Source: Scatosoma sp048465415
GTDB taxonomy: Bacteria; Bacillota; Clostridia; Christensenellales; Borkfalkiaceae
Reading direction: 5' to 3'
Length of the DNA: 64,000 nt
Assembly (NCBI GenBank): GCA_048465415.1
Contig: DBFWLO010000015.1
Span: forward strand, 1-64,000
In this document: positions 40,681 through 49,599 of the stretch, in pieces
Layout of the letters: every line of letters begins with the position of its first letter
Position numbering within the stretch: position 1 is the stretch's first letter
Position numbers and translations under genes: made by a program
Notes under the pieces: generated by a model
The model's database searches: none
The model's input: only the letters and a program-made list of their open reading frames with translations
Told to the model about the DNA's origin: nothing

Positions 40681-41181
40681 CAAAAATAAATAATTGCAAT
40701 CAAAAATTTCATACGTAGAATAACAGTATTGACAACACCCCTGTAAACTGTTATAATATTTATAAAGGTTAAAGTCATTGAGATACCTTTGATAGAGTAA
40801 GAGGGATTAGTTGAGCGTGTTTAATGTTCGAACTTTCTCAAATTGAGATTACAGAAGAGAAATCGGACTTTAGTGAAAAGTAAAAACTTTGATATTTTTC
40901 GTCGGTTACTTTTAAAAGAAAATAAGATTGGGGGAATTACTTGCACTATAATTTCTTACCTCATCAATGAAAATTATAATAACAAAATCGCGTAGATTTA
41001 TAGGAGGTAAACCTGTAACGGGTTTATAGGGCTTTACGATTACAAAGTAAGAAGTATCTCTAAAACTTCATAATTGAATTCAATCTACCGAGTTGTATCG
41101 GCGATTTTATTTTAAGCAATGGATAGTATATAGGTAAAAGAACTTTGCTATTAAAAAGTATGATATTCATAGGAGGAAAAA
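40641..41181 (+). other. promoter and ~415-nt leader of the hsd operon
   Basis: A consensus promoter (40,729-40,757) is followed by a leader of about 415 nt before hsdR. It contains no convincing ORF. Features seen: an ATAAAGGTTAAAGTCAT stretch at 40,762-40,778, and an AGGAG (41,002-41,006) plus CTGTAACGGGTTTA (41,013-41,026) that forms a TAAACC/GGTTTA hairpin. Both have counterparts in the FRG-gene leader. Confidence 0.55.
40729..40757 (+). promoter_or_regulatory. promoter of the hsdRMS operon
   Basis: TTGACA (40,729-40,734), 17-nt spacer, TATAAT (40,752-40,757). Confidence 0.88.
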
Positions 41182-44100
41182 ATGTCCAATTTTATATTTT
41201 TAGAAAAAGAATGGCCTCTATTGGCCAAATTGGGGGAGACTGCAGAGGAGTATTTATATAACGATTCTAATGCCTGCTTGTATAAGCTGAGACTTTTAGC
41301 TGAGCAGATTATCTCTTATATGATCGACATAAACGAGGTTAAGCTGGCTGAAAAAAATGACGAGCAGACGGGGAAAATAAAATCGCTCAAAATAAAAGGA
41401 TTGCTTCCCAGAGAGATAGATAACATAATATATGCCTTACGGATTAACGCAAATATTGATGTTCATAGTAATGTGGTTTCTTTCGACGAAGTCGTCTTAA
41501 TGTTGGAGTTATCTTACAAATTATGTATTTGGTTTCAACAAACATATGGTTGTGAAAAAATACGGATTTTACCATTTGAAGCTCCGGAAAGACCGCAGAA
41601 TTATACTGCCGTTATCGATCAACAAGAAAGAGAGATTGAAGATTTAAAAATCAAATTATCGAAAGTCGAGTGCTTCAATAAAGCATCTATCGAGCACAGG
41701 CGCAAATTGTCGGACAAATACGCTAATTTGATGGCATTGTCGGAAAAAGAAATCCGATTTTTTATCGACGGACAATTGCGTAAAGCAGGTTGGGAAGTCG
41801 ATACGAATAAATTGCGTTACAGTAAAGGAATAAGACCGATAAAGGGAAGATATCTTGTTATTGCGGAATGGCCGACAAAGTCTGCATATTCAAAAAAAGG
41901 ATATGCGGATTATGCGTTTTTTATTGGGGAAAAATTAGTTGCGCTCATGGACGCTAAAAGACCGGAAGAAGATGTCGCGTCAACGATTGACGTGCAGGTT
42001 AAAGATTATGCGAGAAATATAAAAGTAGAACATAGTTCTTTTGTTTTAGGTAATTGGAATGGCTATCATGTTCCGTTTCTGTTCGCTTCTAACGGAAGAC
42101 CGTATTTGGAACAAATTCGTACAAAATCGGGCATTTGGTTTTTGGATGCGCGTAAGAGTTCAAATCAATCCTATCCGATTCGTAATTGGTTCAGTCCGCA
42201 TGACTTGGAAGAAAAGTTATCTCAAAATATTGATGAGGCAAATATCGCTTTACAAAATAATAATGAGGATTATCTGACCGATACAACTGGACTCAATCTC
42301 AGAAATTATCAAGTAAAAGCTATTGAGGCTGTAACTAATGCAATTATTTCTGGAAAAAAAACGACGCTCCTAGCCATGGCGACAGGTACGGGAAAGACTC
42401 GCACCGTTTTGGGATTAATTTATAAAATGCTTGAAGCAAAGCGTTTCAAGCGAATATTATTTTTGGTAGACAGGGTTTTGCTCGGCGAACAGGCGATAGA
42501 AGCGTTTAAGGATGTTAAATTAGAAGAACTACTAACTTTGGATCAAATTTATGAAATAAAATCTATTGAGGACAACAAGATAAATCCCGAAACAAAAGTG
42601 AGCATATCTACGGTTCAGGGATTGCTGAGTCGGACAATTCTTTCAGAAGAACCTGATTTAATGCCCGGCGCTTTCGACCTGATTATTGTAGACGAAGCGC
42701 ATCGCGGATATATTCTCGACCGTGAAATGAGCGATGAAGAGATTCTTTACGATAGTCAAGATGACTATATGAGTAAATATAAACAGGTTATCGAATATTT
42801 TGACGCGGTAAAAGTTGCATTGACAGCAACGCCCGCTTTACATACGACAGAAATATTTGGGAAACCGATATTCAATTACAGCTACCGCGAGGCGGTGATA
42901 GACGGTTGGCTCGTTGACCACGATCCGCCGTATATCCTCAATTCAGACTTTATAAAAAATGCGGTAAAATTTAAACGTGGAGAACAAATTGCAACGTATA
43001 ATCCAAACACCAACGAACTTTTGAACGGTGCTGTCTTAGAAGACGAACTCAATTTTGACGTTTCCGACTTTAACAGGAAAATCGTTCTGCCTGATCATAC
43101 CCACAAAATCTTACAGGAATTGTCGCGATATATTAATCCTGAAAGCGAAGAAAAGACATTGATTTTTGCAGTAAATGATAATCATGCGGATATGATTGTC
43201 GATATGTTGCGCGATATTTATAAGGAATATGGTGTTCCCAACGATGCAATTTTGAAAATTACAGGTAAAACTGCGAGCGGAGTAAAGAAAAAGATTCAGC
43301 AAACGATTAAACAATTCAAAAATAATCAGTGTCCGAATATAGCGGTGACAGTCGATTTGTTGACTACGGGAATTGATGTGCCCAGAATATGCAATCTTGT
43401 GTTTATGCGCAAGATCAAAAGTCGTATTCTTTTTGAGCAGATGCTGGGACGAGCGACAAGAGTGTGCCCTGAAATCAATAAAACGCATTTCAACATCTTC
43501 GACGCTGTGCGCGTTTATGAAGATTTGGAAAGCGTTTCCGGAATGAAATCAGTATCTGTGGAAAAAAATATGGCAACACTTTTAGAAGATCTGTTTCATG
43601 AAGAAAGTACCAGTAAACAGCTGATAAAAGATCGTATCATCGCAAAGTTGCAGCGTAGGGCTAACAACCTGACCGAACAGCAAAAGTATGACGTCGCTGA
43701 TAGAAACGGGGGTGAACCGCTCAAAAACTATGCGCGAAAACTTGTAACTTATACCCTGGAAGCATTCATTCAAAAATGTCAGGACGATTATGAGTTTTTG
43801 ATTTGGGTTGACACATTAAAAGGCAAGAAACCGAGCCGCTATTATTCCGATAAGGAAGATACTTTATTTGAAACGACGAGGGGTTACGGTGACACGGATA
43901 AGCCCGAAGATTATCTGGAATCGTTCAACGCATATATCAATGCGAATAAAGATGCTATTGAAGCGATAAAAATTGCTTGCACTAAGCCAAGTGATTTAAC
44001 TCGTGCACAGTTAAAGGAGTTAAAACTCGCTTTAGATAAAGAGAATTTCAATGAAACAAATCTTAACGAAGCGACGAGTGCAATAAAAAATGAAAAAATT

Positions 44101-44412
44101 GTAGCGGATATTATTTCTTACATCCGTCAGGCAGTTTTGAATATGCCCGTCAGAAATAGGGAAGAGCGTGTCAAGCTTGCCTTTGAAAAGGTAATAAAAA
44201 GTAATAATTTTAATAAATTGCAGCTTGACTTGCTGGAAAAGATTGAAACGTATATGTTGCACGAAAGCGTTTTGAACGTAGAAACGTTTGAAGCTCCCGC
44301 ATTCGAAGCCGACGGTGGATTTAAGCGTTTCAATATGAAATTTAGCGGCAAGCTTTTGGAAATTATTAAACAGATAAATACTTACATTTATGAGGATAAA
44401 GGAGTGGCGTAA
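41182..44412 (+). CDS. hsdR: type I restriction endonuclease subunit R
   Basis: 1076-residue motor and nuclease subunit of a type I restriction-modification complex. An N-terminal DUF4145-like helical domain (~1-140) and a coiled region precede a PD-(D/E)xK-like nuclease site (GYADYAFFIG with LMDAKRP, ~242-258). Superfamily 2 helicase motifs follow: Walker A ATGTGKTRT (~400), VDEAHRG (~503), TATPA, DLLTTGIDVPR and QMLGRATR. The C-terminus is helical and probably contacts HsdM. It translocates and cuts unmethylated DNA. AGGAGG precedes the ATG. Clearly more AT-rich than host genes. It overlaps hsdM by one base (TAATG). Confidence 0.95.
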   Translation: MSNFIFLEKEWPLLAKLGETAEEYLYNDSNACLYKLRLLAEQIISYMIDINEVKLAEKNDEQTGKIKSLKIKGLLPREIDNIIYALRINANIDVHSNVVSFDEVVLMLELSYKLCIWFQQTYGCEKIRILPFEAPERPQNYTAVIDQQEREIEDLKIKLSKVECFNKASIEHRRKLSDKYANLMALSEKEIRFFIDGQLRKAGWEVDTNKLRYSKGIRPIKGRYLVIAEWPTKSAYSKKGYADYAFFIGEKLVALMDAKRPEEDVASTIDVQVKDYARNIKVEHSSFVLGNWNGYHVPFLFASNGRPYLEQIRTKSGIWFLDARKSSNQSYPIRNWFSPHDLEEKLSQNIDEANIALQNNNEDYLTDTTGLNLRNYQVKAIEAVTNAIISGKKTTLLAMATGTGKTRTVLGLIYKMLEAKRFKRILFLVDRVLLGEQAIEAFKDVKLEELLTLDQIYEIKSIEDNKINPETKVSISTVQGLLSRTILSEEPDLMPGAFDLIIVDEAHRGYILDREMSDEEILYDSQDDYMSKYKQVIEYFDAVKVALTATPALHTTEIFGKPIFNYSYREAVIDGWLVDHDPPYILNSDFIKNAVKFKRGEQIATYNPNTNELLNGAVLEDELNFDVSDFNRKIVLPDHTHKILQELSRYINPESEEKTLIFAVNDNHADMIVDMLRDIYKEYGVPNDAILKITGKTASGVKKKIQQTIKQFKNNQCPNIAVTVDLLTTGIDVPRICNLVFMRKIKSRILFEQMLGRATRVCPEINKTHFNIFDAVRVYEDLESVSGMKSVSVEKNMATLLEDLFHEESTSKQLIKDRIIAKLQRRANNLTEQQKYDVADRNGGEPLKNYARKLVTYTLEAFIQKCQDDYEFLIWVDTLKGKKPSRYYSDKEDTLFETTRGYGDTDKPEDYLESFNAYINANKDAIEAIKIACTKPSDLTRAQLKELKLALDKENFNETNLNEATSAIKNEKIVADIISYIRQAVLNMPVRNREERVKLAFEKVIKSNNFNKLQLDLLEKIETYMLHESVLNVETFEAPAFEADGGFKRFNMKFSGKLLEIIKQINTYIYEDKGVA

Positions 44413-45929
44413 TGAGTACGCAGGATATTGTTCAGAAACTTTGGAACTTATGCAACGTTTTGAGAGACGATGGGATCACATATCATCAGTATGTGACTGA
44501 GCTCACTTACATTTTATTTTTGAAAATGATTAGCGAGACAGATGAAGAGGAAAGACTGTTAAGTGACGCGCATAAGGCTTATGCAAATAAGCTTGTTCTT
44601 TATGCTCGCAAAAAAGGTAAACCCGTTGATGCGTTGACGGAAGAGGAAAAGGAAAATCAGAAAGGTTTGCTTTATAACTATTCTTGGAAATATTTTGTTA
44701 GTTTGGAAGGTACGGAACTTAAAAGTTATTATAATAAATTATTGAGCGAATTGGGGAATGCATCCTATAATCGCATAAGCGCAATCTATGCAAAAGCAGT
44801 ATCAAGTATAGAAGAACCGAAGAATCTTCACAAGATTGTCTCTGAAATAAATAAATTGGATTGGTATGAAGCAAAGCGGGAAGGATTAGGCGATTTATAC
44901 GAAGGCTTGCTTGCTAAAAATGCCGACGAAAAAAAATCGGGCGCAGGTCAGTATTTTACGCCCCGCATATTAATTGATATCATGACCGAGCTGGTTAAAC
45001 CGAAATTGGGTGAAAAATGTTTTGACCCTGCATGCGGTACGTTCGGTTTTATGATTGCGGCTCATCGTGCGGCCTTGAAAGGGTTTGATCCTTATACTCT
45101 TCCAGATAACGAGTTGAGAGAAATAGAAAACTGCTATAGCGGCGTGGAACTCGTTTATGACACTCATAGGCTCGCATTGATGAATGCGTATCTGCATAAT
45201 GTAGACGCCCAAATCGATTGTACCGATTCTCTTTCGCAGGAAGCGAAAAAATATAAAGGCTATGACGTCATTCTCACCAATCCGCCCTTCGGAACGAAAA
45301 AGGGCGGCGAACGCGCAACCCGTGACGATATCTCTTTTCAAACCTCGAATAAACAACTTAATTTTTTACAGGTGATCTATCGTAGCTTAAAAGCGGACGG
45401 AAAGGCTCGGTGCGCCGTCGTCCTACCTGATAACGTTCTATTTGCGGCAGGCGATGGGATGAACGTTAGAAAAGAATTGATGAGTTTTTGTAATCTGCAT
45501 ACGATTTTGAGACTTCCTTCAGGTATTTTTTATGCGCAGGGAGTAAAGACCAATGTACTGTTCTTTACACGTGGTAAAACGGAGAAGGGGAATACCAAAG
45601 AGGTCGCGTTCTACGACATGCGTACCAATATGGATAGTTTCGGCAAAACCAGAACTCTGACAAGGCAAGATTTTGAAGAGTTTATCGAAGGTTATGAAAA
45701 TCCCGAAAAGCGAACGGGGGAGCGTTGGAGCAGATTTACGCGCGAACAAATTGAAAAAGAGCACGGCGACAGCCTTGATTTAGGTTTAATCCGAGACGAC
45801 AGCATTAAGGATTACGAAGATTTGAAAGATCCTATTGAGAGCGGTGAAGAAATGGTTACTAACCTTGAACAGGCGATTGACTTAATCAAGTCCGTTACTA
45901 AGGAACTCAAAGCGTTGGAGAATAAGTAA
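44412..45929 (+). CDS. hsdM: type I restriction-modification methyltransferase subunit M
   Basis: 505-residue N6-adenine DNA methyltransferase. There is an N-terminal HsdM_N helical domain (~8-150), then the SAM motif FDPACGTFGFMIAAH (~211), LYEGLLAKNADEKKSGAGQYFTPR just before it, and the catalytic NPPFGTKKGG (~293). It protects host DNA and with HsdS forms the core methylase. It overlaps hsdR and hsdS by one base each, so the three are translationally coupled. Confidence 0.96.
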   Translation: MSTQDIVQKLWNLCNVLRDDGITYHQYVTELTYILFLKMISETDEEERLLSDAHKAYANKLVLYARKKGKPVDALTEEEKENQKGLLYNYSWKYFVSLEGTELKSYYNKLLSELGNASYNRISAIYAKAVSSIEEPKNLHKIVSEINKLDWYEAKREGLGDLYEGLLAKNADEKKSGAGQYFTPRILIDIMTELVKPKLGEKCFDPACGTFGFMIAAHRAALKGFDPYTLPDNELREIENCYSGVELVYDTHRLALMNAYLHNVDAQIDCTDSLSQEAKKYKGYDVILTNPPFGTKKGGERATRDDISFQTSNKQLNFLQVIYRSLKADGKARCAVVLPDNVLFAAGDGMNVRKELMSFCNLHTILRLPSGIFYAQGVKTNVLFFTRGKTEKGNTKEVAFYDMRTNMDSFGKTRTLTRQDFEEFIEGYENPEKRTGERWSRFTREQIEKEHGDSLDLGLIRDDSIKDYEDLKDPIESGEEMVTNLEQAIDLIKSVTKELKALENK

Positions 45930-47296
45930 TGGCAAAAGAAAAACAAAAAAAATCCATAGAAGAACTTATGGAGGAAGCGCTTGTCTCTGTTGAACAAACG
46001 CCTTTTGTCATTCCCAAAAATTGGTGCTGGGTAAAGATTGGAAGTATAGCCAATTTATATACGGGTAACAGTATTAATGAAAAAGTTAAATCTGATAAAT
46101 ACAAGGGGCTAACTAACGGCAGAACATATATTGCAACAAAGGATATATCTTTTGATTCAAAAATTGAATATAATACAGGAGTAAAAATTCCTTACAATGA
46201 AAGTAGATTTAAAATTGCACCTAACGGTTCAGTATTGCTGTGCATAGAAGGAGGAAGCGCTGGCAAAAAAATAGGTTTTTTGAATCAAGATGTTTGTTTT
46301 GTTAACAAATTATGTTGCTTTGATTATTATGAACCTATTTTGAATTTGTATGGTTTCTATTTTTTACAAGCAGCTGAATTTTATAAATTGTTTACAGATC
46401 AGAAAGTTGGATTGATTGGTGGGGTGAGCATAGGTAATTTAAAAGGGACTCCATTTCCGCTTGCGCCAAGGGAAGAGCAAAAGAGAATCGTTGAAAAAAT
46501 TGAAACGATGTTTTCCAAGTTGGATGAGGCGAAGGAACTCATTCAAAAATCTCTCGACGAATTGGAAGATCGTAAATCCGCTATTCTTCATAAAGCCTTT
46601 ATTGGCGAATTGACCTACTCAAAGGATAAAGATAACATAAAAGAATGGAAAAAAGTTCACTTTCAAGACATTGTTGAGGATATTAAATATGGTACATCTG
46701 AAAAGAGCGACTACGATTTTGAGGGTATCCCAGTCATACGGATACCTAATATAAAAGATAATCATGTGAATACACAGGATATAAAATATTTAAAGACAAA
46801 GAATTATAATGAAGTAGATAAATTAGAAGAGGGTGATATATTAATAATTCGGTCTAATGGAAGTCGTGATTTGGTAGGACGATGCGCATTAGTGGAAGGG
46901 TTGACTTATTATACCTACGCTTCTTTTTTAATGCGTATTCGAATATGTAAACATATTGAGCCTAAATTTATAGTTTATTATTTAAACTCTAAATGTGCAA
47001 AAAAACAATTGTTTTTAAAGGCTAAATCATCGTCTGGGATTCATAATATCAATTCTAAAGAAGTTTCATCTATTAATATAGCATATCCTTCCTTAGAAGA
47101 ACAGCAGAAAATTGTTCAAATATTAGATGGCTTTTTTGAAAAAGAAGATAAGTCGAAGAAACTGCTGGATATGATCGACAAAATTAAAGAAATGAAAAAG
47201 GCGATTCTCGCTCGCGCCTTTCGCGGCGAACTCGGGACTCATTCGGATGCCGATGAACCTGCTATAGAATTATTAAAGGAAATACTAACGGATTGA
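45929..47296 (+). CDS. hsdS: type I restriction-modification specificity subunit S
   Basis: 455-residue DNA-recognition subunit with two target-recognition domains (~18-185 and ~245-400), each followed by a conserved helical spacer. The first spacer (EEQKRIVEKIETMFSKLDEAKELIQKSLDELEDRKSAILHKAFIGEL) and the second (EEQQKIVQILDGFFEKEDKSKKLLDMIDKIKEMKKAILARAFRGEL) align well with each other. The two domains set the bipartite recognition site, which cannot be read from sequence. I see no inverted repeats or a second hsdS gene that would allow shuffling in this window. Confidence 0.95.
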   Translation: MAKEKQKKSIEELMEEALVSVEQTPFVIPKNWCWVKIGSIANLYTGNSINEKVKSDKYKGLTNGRTYIATKDISFDSKIEYNTGVKIPYNESRFKIAPNGSVLLCIEGGSAGKKIGFLNQDVCFVNKLCCFDYYEPILNLYGFYFLQAAEFYKLFTDQKVGLIGGVSIGNLKGTPFPLAPREEQKRIVEKIETMFSKLDEAKELIQKSLDELEDRKSAILHKAFIGELTYSKDKDNIKEWKKVHFQDIVEDIKYGTSEKSDYDFEGIPVIRIPNIKDNHVNTQDIKYLKTKNYNEVDKLEEGDILIIRSNGSRDLVGRCALVEGLTYYTYASFLMRIRICKHIEPKFIVYYLNSKCAKKQLFLKAKSSSGIHNINSKEVSSINIAYPSLEEQQKIVQILDGFFEKEDKSKKLLDMIDKIKEMKKAILARAFRGELGTHSDADEPAIELLKEILTD

Positions 47297-47374
47297 AGAT
47301 TGAAAAAACAGATAAATAAGAATATTTTTGTTAAAGTAGAGACATATACATTCATAAAAACTAAAAATGAAAAG

Positions 47375-47398
47375 TATCTTTTTTGTACAGTATAAACA
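47375..47398 (+). repeat. 24-bp direct repeat, left copy
   Basis: It begins TATCTTTTTTGTACAG and matches 49,069-49,092 at 22 of 24 positions. The two copies flank the FRG gene with its promoter. Confidence 0.75.
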
Positions 47399-47436
47399 TG
47401 ATAAGTAAATCTGTGCTGTAAAATATTATAGATTCT

Positions 47437-47465
47437 TTGTTTTATAGACAAGAAAATGTTATAAG
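47437..47465 (+). promoter_or_regulatory. promoter of the FRG gene
   Basis: TTGTTT (47,437-47,442), 17-nt spacer, TATAAG (47,460-47,465). Confidence 0.65.
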
Positions 47466-47601
47466 GGTTAAGTCATAACAAGATAGTTGTTATAGTATTT
47501 TTAACAAAAGAATCATTAGGAGCCAAAAGGGTAACTGTAGCGGGTAAGTCCTAAAATAGAAATGCAGCAACATAATTTGGATTATTCAAAGGAGCTTATA
47601 T

Positions 47602-48879
47602 ATGGGATTTGTCTTTTTCTTTTTTTATAAATTAGAAAATATTATAGAAATCGTACAAGCTTTTTCTAATATTTGCTTAAATAAAATATTATACGACGGC
47701 TATTTTGATATGAGTAGCTATATTTATGAACGGATAAGCAAGGAAGAAATGATGTATCGTCTTGCTGTTGATAAATCAAAATTTATAAAGTTATACCAGT
47801 TTGACTATCCTGCAAAAGAAGAGGCCGCAGCTGAATGGTATAAAATATTCCCTGAAGAACAACAAAATAAAAGGGTAAAACTCTCAAAAACAGAAACAGA
47901 AGCTATCGTTTATTGGTTATATATGACAATGCGCTCGGTAGAAGAGCGCGTCAATTTTACGTTTGAACTTTTTAAAAATATAAAAGATTTCCATAATATA
48001 AATAATTTCATATCTCAAATTGAAGGTGTTTTTTATAATACTGAAACTGTAAAATTAGAAATCGTTTCCTCTATCTCTACATTCAATAATTTAATAACAC
48101 GATATAAAAAAGACGATGAACAACTTTTCTATCGCGGTCATGCGGATGCAAATTATTTTTTGCAACCTTCAATATTGCGAAAAGAAAAATGGGAAATAAA
48201 TGAAAGAAAAATGTATAATGAACTTTTAATTAATTGCCCAAATGATTTTGAGAAATATCATACACATCTTGAAAAACTTGTAGAAATGCAACATTATGGT
48301 TTACCGACAAGATTGTTAGATATTACGCAAAATCCTTTAGTTGCGCTTTATTTTGCTTGCGAATCTAAACTTAATAGTTTTGGAGAAATAATTTTGCTTG
48401 CGGCAAAAAGAGAACAAATAAAATACCCGCAAAGTGATACAGCCTCTCTTTTAGCGAGTCTTGCCGCACTTGATTATAGCGAGCAACAAGATCTTTTAGA
48501 TTTGGCAAGGAATCCTAAAATAAATCAAGGGGATTTTAATGCAAATGTTCCAAGATTATTGCATGAAGTACGATTAGAAAAACCTGCATTTAATGCGGAA
48601 ATCAAAAAGAATGATATTCTTGAGAGTATTATTATAAGGGCAACTAAAAATAATCCAAGAATTATAAAACAAGATGGCGCTTTTATTCTTTGTGGATTAT
48701 CTGCGAATCAAAGAAGCCTTAACAATTTCCGCCTTAAAAGAAAGAATAAAGTTATTGTGGTTTTAGTAGCCCAAAAAGAAAAAATTCTTAAACAATTATC
48801 TACGTTTTCTATTAACCATGCGACTTTGTTCCCGGAAATAGAGTGTGTAGCGGAACATATTAAGAATGTAAATTCTTAA
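47602..48879 (+). CDS. FRG-domain protein beside the type I R-M operon
   Basis: 425-residue protein. The FRG domain is clear: LFYRGHADANYFLQPSILR (~175) and EMQHYGLPTRLLDITQNPLVALYFACES (~228-255), which carry the conserved F-R-G and Q-H-Y-G-x-P-T-R-L-L-D core. About 150 N-terminal helical residues are of unknown type. FRG proteins occur in many phage-defence and toxin-like contexts, but their activity is poorly understood. AAAGGAG lies 7 nt before ATG 47,602; a later ATG at 47,710 lacks a ribosome site. It is very AT-rich, has its own promoter and terminators, and is flanked by 24-bp direct repeats. A defence role is inferred from position. Confidence 0.85.
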   Translation: MGFVFFFFYKLENIIEIVQAFSNICLNKILYDGYFDMSSYIYERISKEEMMYRLAVDKSKFIKLYQFDYPAKEEAAAEWYKIFPEEQQNKRVKLSKTETEAIVYWLYMTMRSVEERVNFTFELFKNIKDFHNINNFISQIEGVFYNTETVKLEIVSSISTFNNLITRYKKDDEQLFYRGHADANYFLQPSILRKEKWEINERKMYNELLINCPNDFEKYHTHLEKLVEMQHYGLPTRLLDITQNPLVALYFACESKLNSFGEIILLAAKREQIKYPQSDTASLLASLAALDYSEQQDLLDLARNPKINQGDFNANVPRLLHEVRLEKPAFNAEIKKNDILESIIIRATKNNPRIIKQDGAFILCGLSANQRSLNNFRLKRKNKVIVVLVAQKEKILKQLSTFSINHATLFPEIECVAEHIKNVNS

Positions 48880-49036
48880 TACTTCGCTTGAAATTTACAC
48901 ATTAATATGTGTATATTTCTATCCTTGATGAATTAAAGTCCTTAGATACGTGTGATTTTATTGAGATATAGAAATAAAAAAATTCAAAATGTAACAAAGT
49001 ACAAAAATATGAACTGTTTATCTAAATGAAGACTGT

Positions 49037-49051
49037 GCAGGTTCGATACCT
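49037..49051 (+). other. tRNA T-arm-like sequence, candidate attachment-site trace
   Basis: GCAGGTTCGATACCT matches the T arm of tRNA-Leu (39,300-39,314) at 13 of 15 positions, but the sequences on both sides do not form a tRNA. Confidence 0.3.
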
Positions 49052-49068
49052 AATTAAAAAACCTAAAA

Positions 49069-49092
49069 TATCTTTTTTGTGCAGTATAGACA
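49069..49092 (+). repeat. 24-bp direct repeat, right copy
   Basis: It begins TATCTTTTTTGTGCAG; the two differences from the left copy are both A to G. It is 190 nt past the FRG stop codon. Confidence 0.75.
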
Positions 49093-49101
49093 AATCATTA
49101 T

Positions 49102-49148
49102 AATCCGAACCAAATCCTCGTAACGAGTGTTCGGATTTACTTTTTATT
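49102..49148 (+). terminator. terminator downstream of the FRG gene
   Basis: AATCCGAAC/GTTCGGATT outer stem with inner CTCG/CGAG, then a T-rich tail. Confidence 0.85.
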
Positions 49149-49162
49149 TAGAGTAGTATTCC

Positions 49163-49197
49163 AAAAGAGCGGGGAAATTTTACTCGCTCTTTTTTAT
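49163..49197. terminator. second terminator downstream of the FRG gene
   Basis: AAGAGCG/CGCTCTT stem with a 13-nt loop and six T residues. Confidence 0.75.
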
Positions 49198-49200
49198 TCC

Positions 49201-49229
49201 TTGTTTTCCTTTTCTTAATAGGATATAAT
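49201..49229 (+). promoter_or_regulatory. promoter of a short transcription unit
   Basis: TTGTTT (49,201-49,206), 17-nt spacer, TATAAT (49,224-49,229). A terminator lies about 310 nt downstream with no good gene between. Confidence 0.7.
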
Positions 49230-49314
49230 TATAAAGAAAGTAGGTCACAATACGCCAAACATTTTGCCAAAAAGCTTGTGCCGTTTTCACAGAGTACAAG
49301 TTTTATCATTTCTT

Positions 49315-49461
49315 ATGGTGGAGGGAGGTGGAAAAATATCTCGTATCAATTTGATTAAAAATCAAATTGAATATATTCGGCATTATGACGAGGAAATGGA
49401 AGCTTACCCTGCTTACGATTCAGCCGCTCACCAATCAAAGTTTAGTTATAGCGTTCTGTAA
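49315..49461 (+). CDS. doubtful 48-residue ORF
   Basis: Starts MVEGGGKISRINLIKNQ; no ribosome site before the ATG and no recognised domain. An upstream in-frame TTG at 49,264 is no better supported. It may be a remnant or a by-product of the small transcript. Confidence 0.2.
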   Translation: MVEGGGKISRINLIKNQIEYIRHYDEEMEAYPAYDSAAHQSKFSYSVL

Positions 49462-49508
49462 ACTTTTCTCTATCCAAAAATACTTTTATGACTTTTACGG
49501 CACACAAA

Positions 49509-49545
49509 AAATCCGTCCGAGATGATCTCGCACGGATTTCATTTT
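49509..49545 (+). terminator. terminator of the short unit
   Basis: AAATCCGT-CGAG/CTCG-ACGGATTT stem with a 5-nt loop, then CATTTT. Confidence 0.85.
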
Positions 49546-49599
49546 AGTATGAAATTGTCGTGAAATGGAGATGTAACCGCCCCTCAAAAAAAGTACACT

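Larger units (their letters stand above)
47297..47601 (+). other. leader region of the FRG gene
   Basis: The 305 nt between hsdS and the FRG gene hold a direct repeat (47,375-47,398), a promoter (47,437-47,465), an ATAACAA/TTGTTAT hairpin (47,475-47,493), and a TTAGGA...TCCTAA element around CTGTAGCGGGTAAG (47,535-47,548) that resembles the hsdR leader. No terminator follows hsdS, so read-through from the hsd operon is possible. Confidence 0.55.
49236..49545 (+). ncRNA. possible small RNA or small-protein transcript
   Basis: A consensus promoter ahead and a strong terminator behind delimit a ~310-nt transcript. It contains a perfect 10-bp hairpin with a 3-nt loop (49,347-49,356 with 49,360-49,369) and a GGAGGGAGG just upstream of it. 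The only ORF (ATG 49,315 to 49,461, 48 residues) has no ribosome site ahead and no recognised family. RNA function is inference. Confidence 0.35.

Noticed and set aside
41182..47296. Phase-variable specificity switching in the type I system
   Set aside because: Only one hsdS gene, no invertible repeats and no recombinase next to it; no simple-sequence tract in hsdS or hsdM that would cause slippage.
47375..49092. Repeat pair as a CRISPR array
   Set aside because: Only two copies, 1.7 kb apart, with a gene between; no regular spacers and no cas genes in the window.
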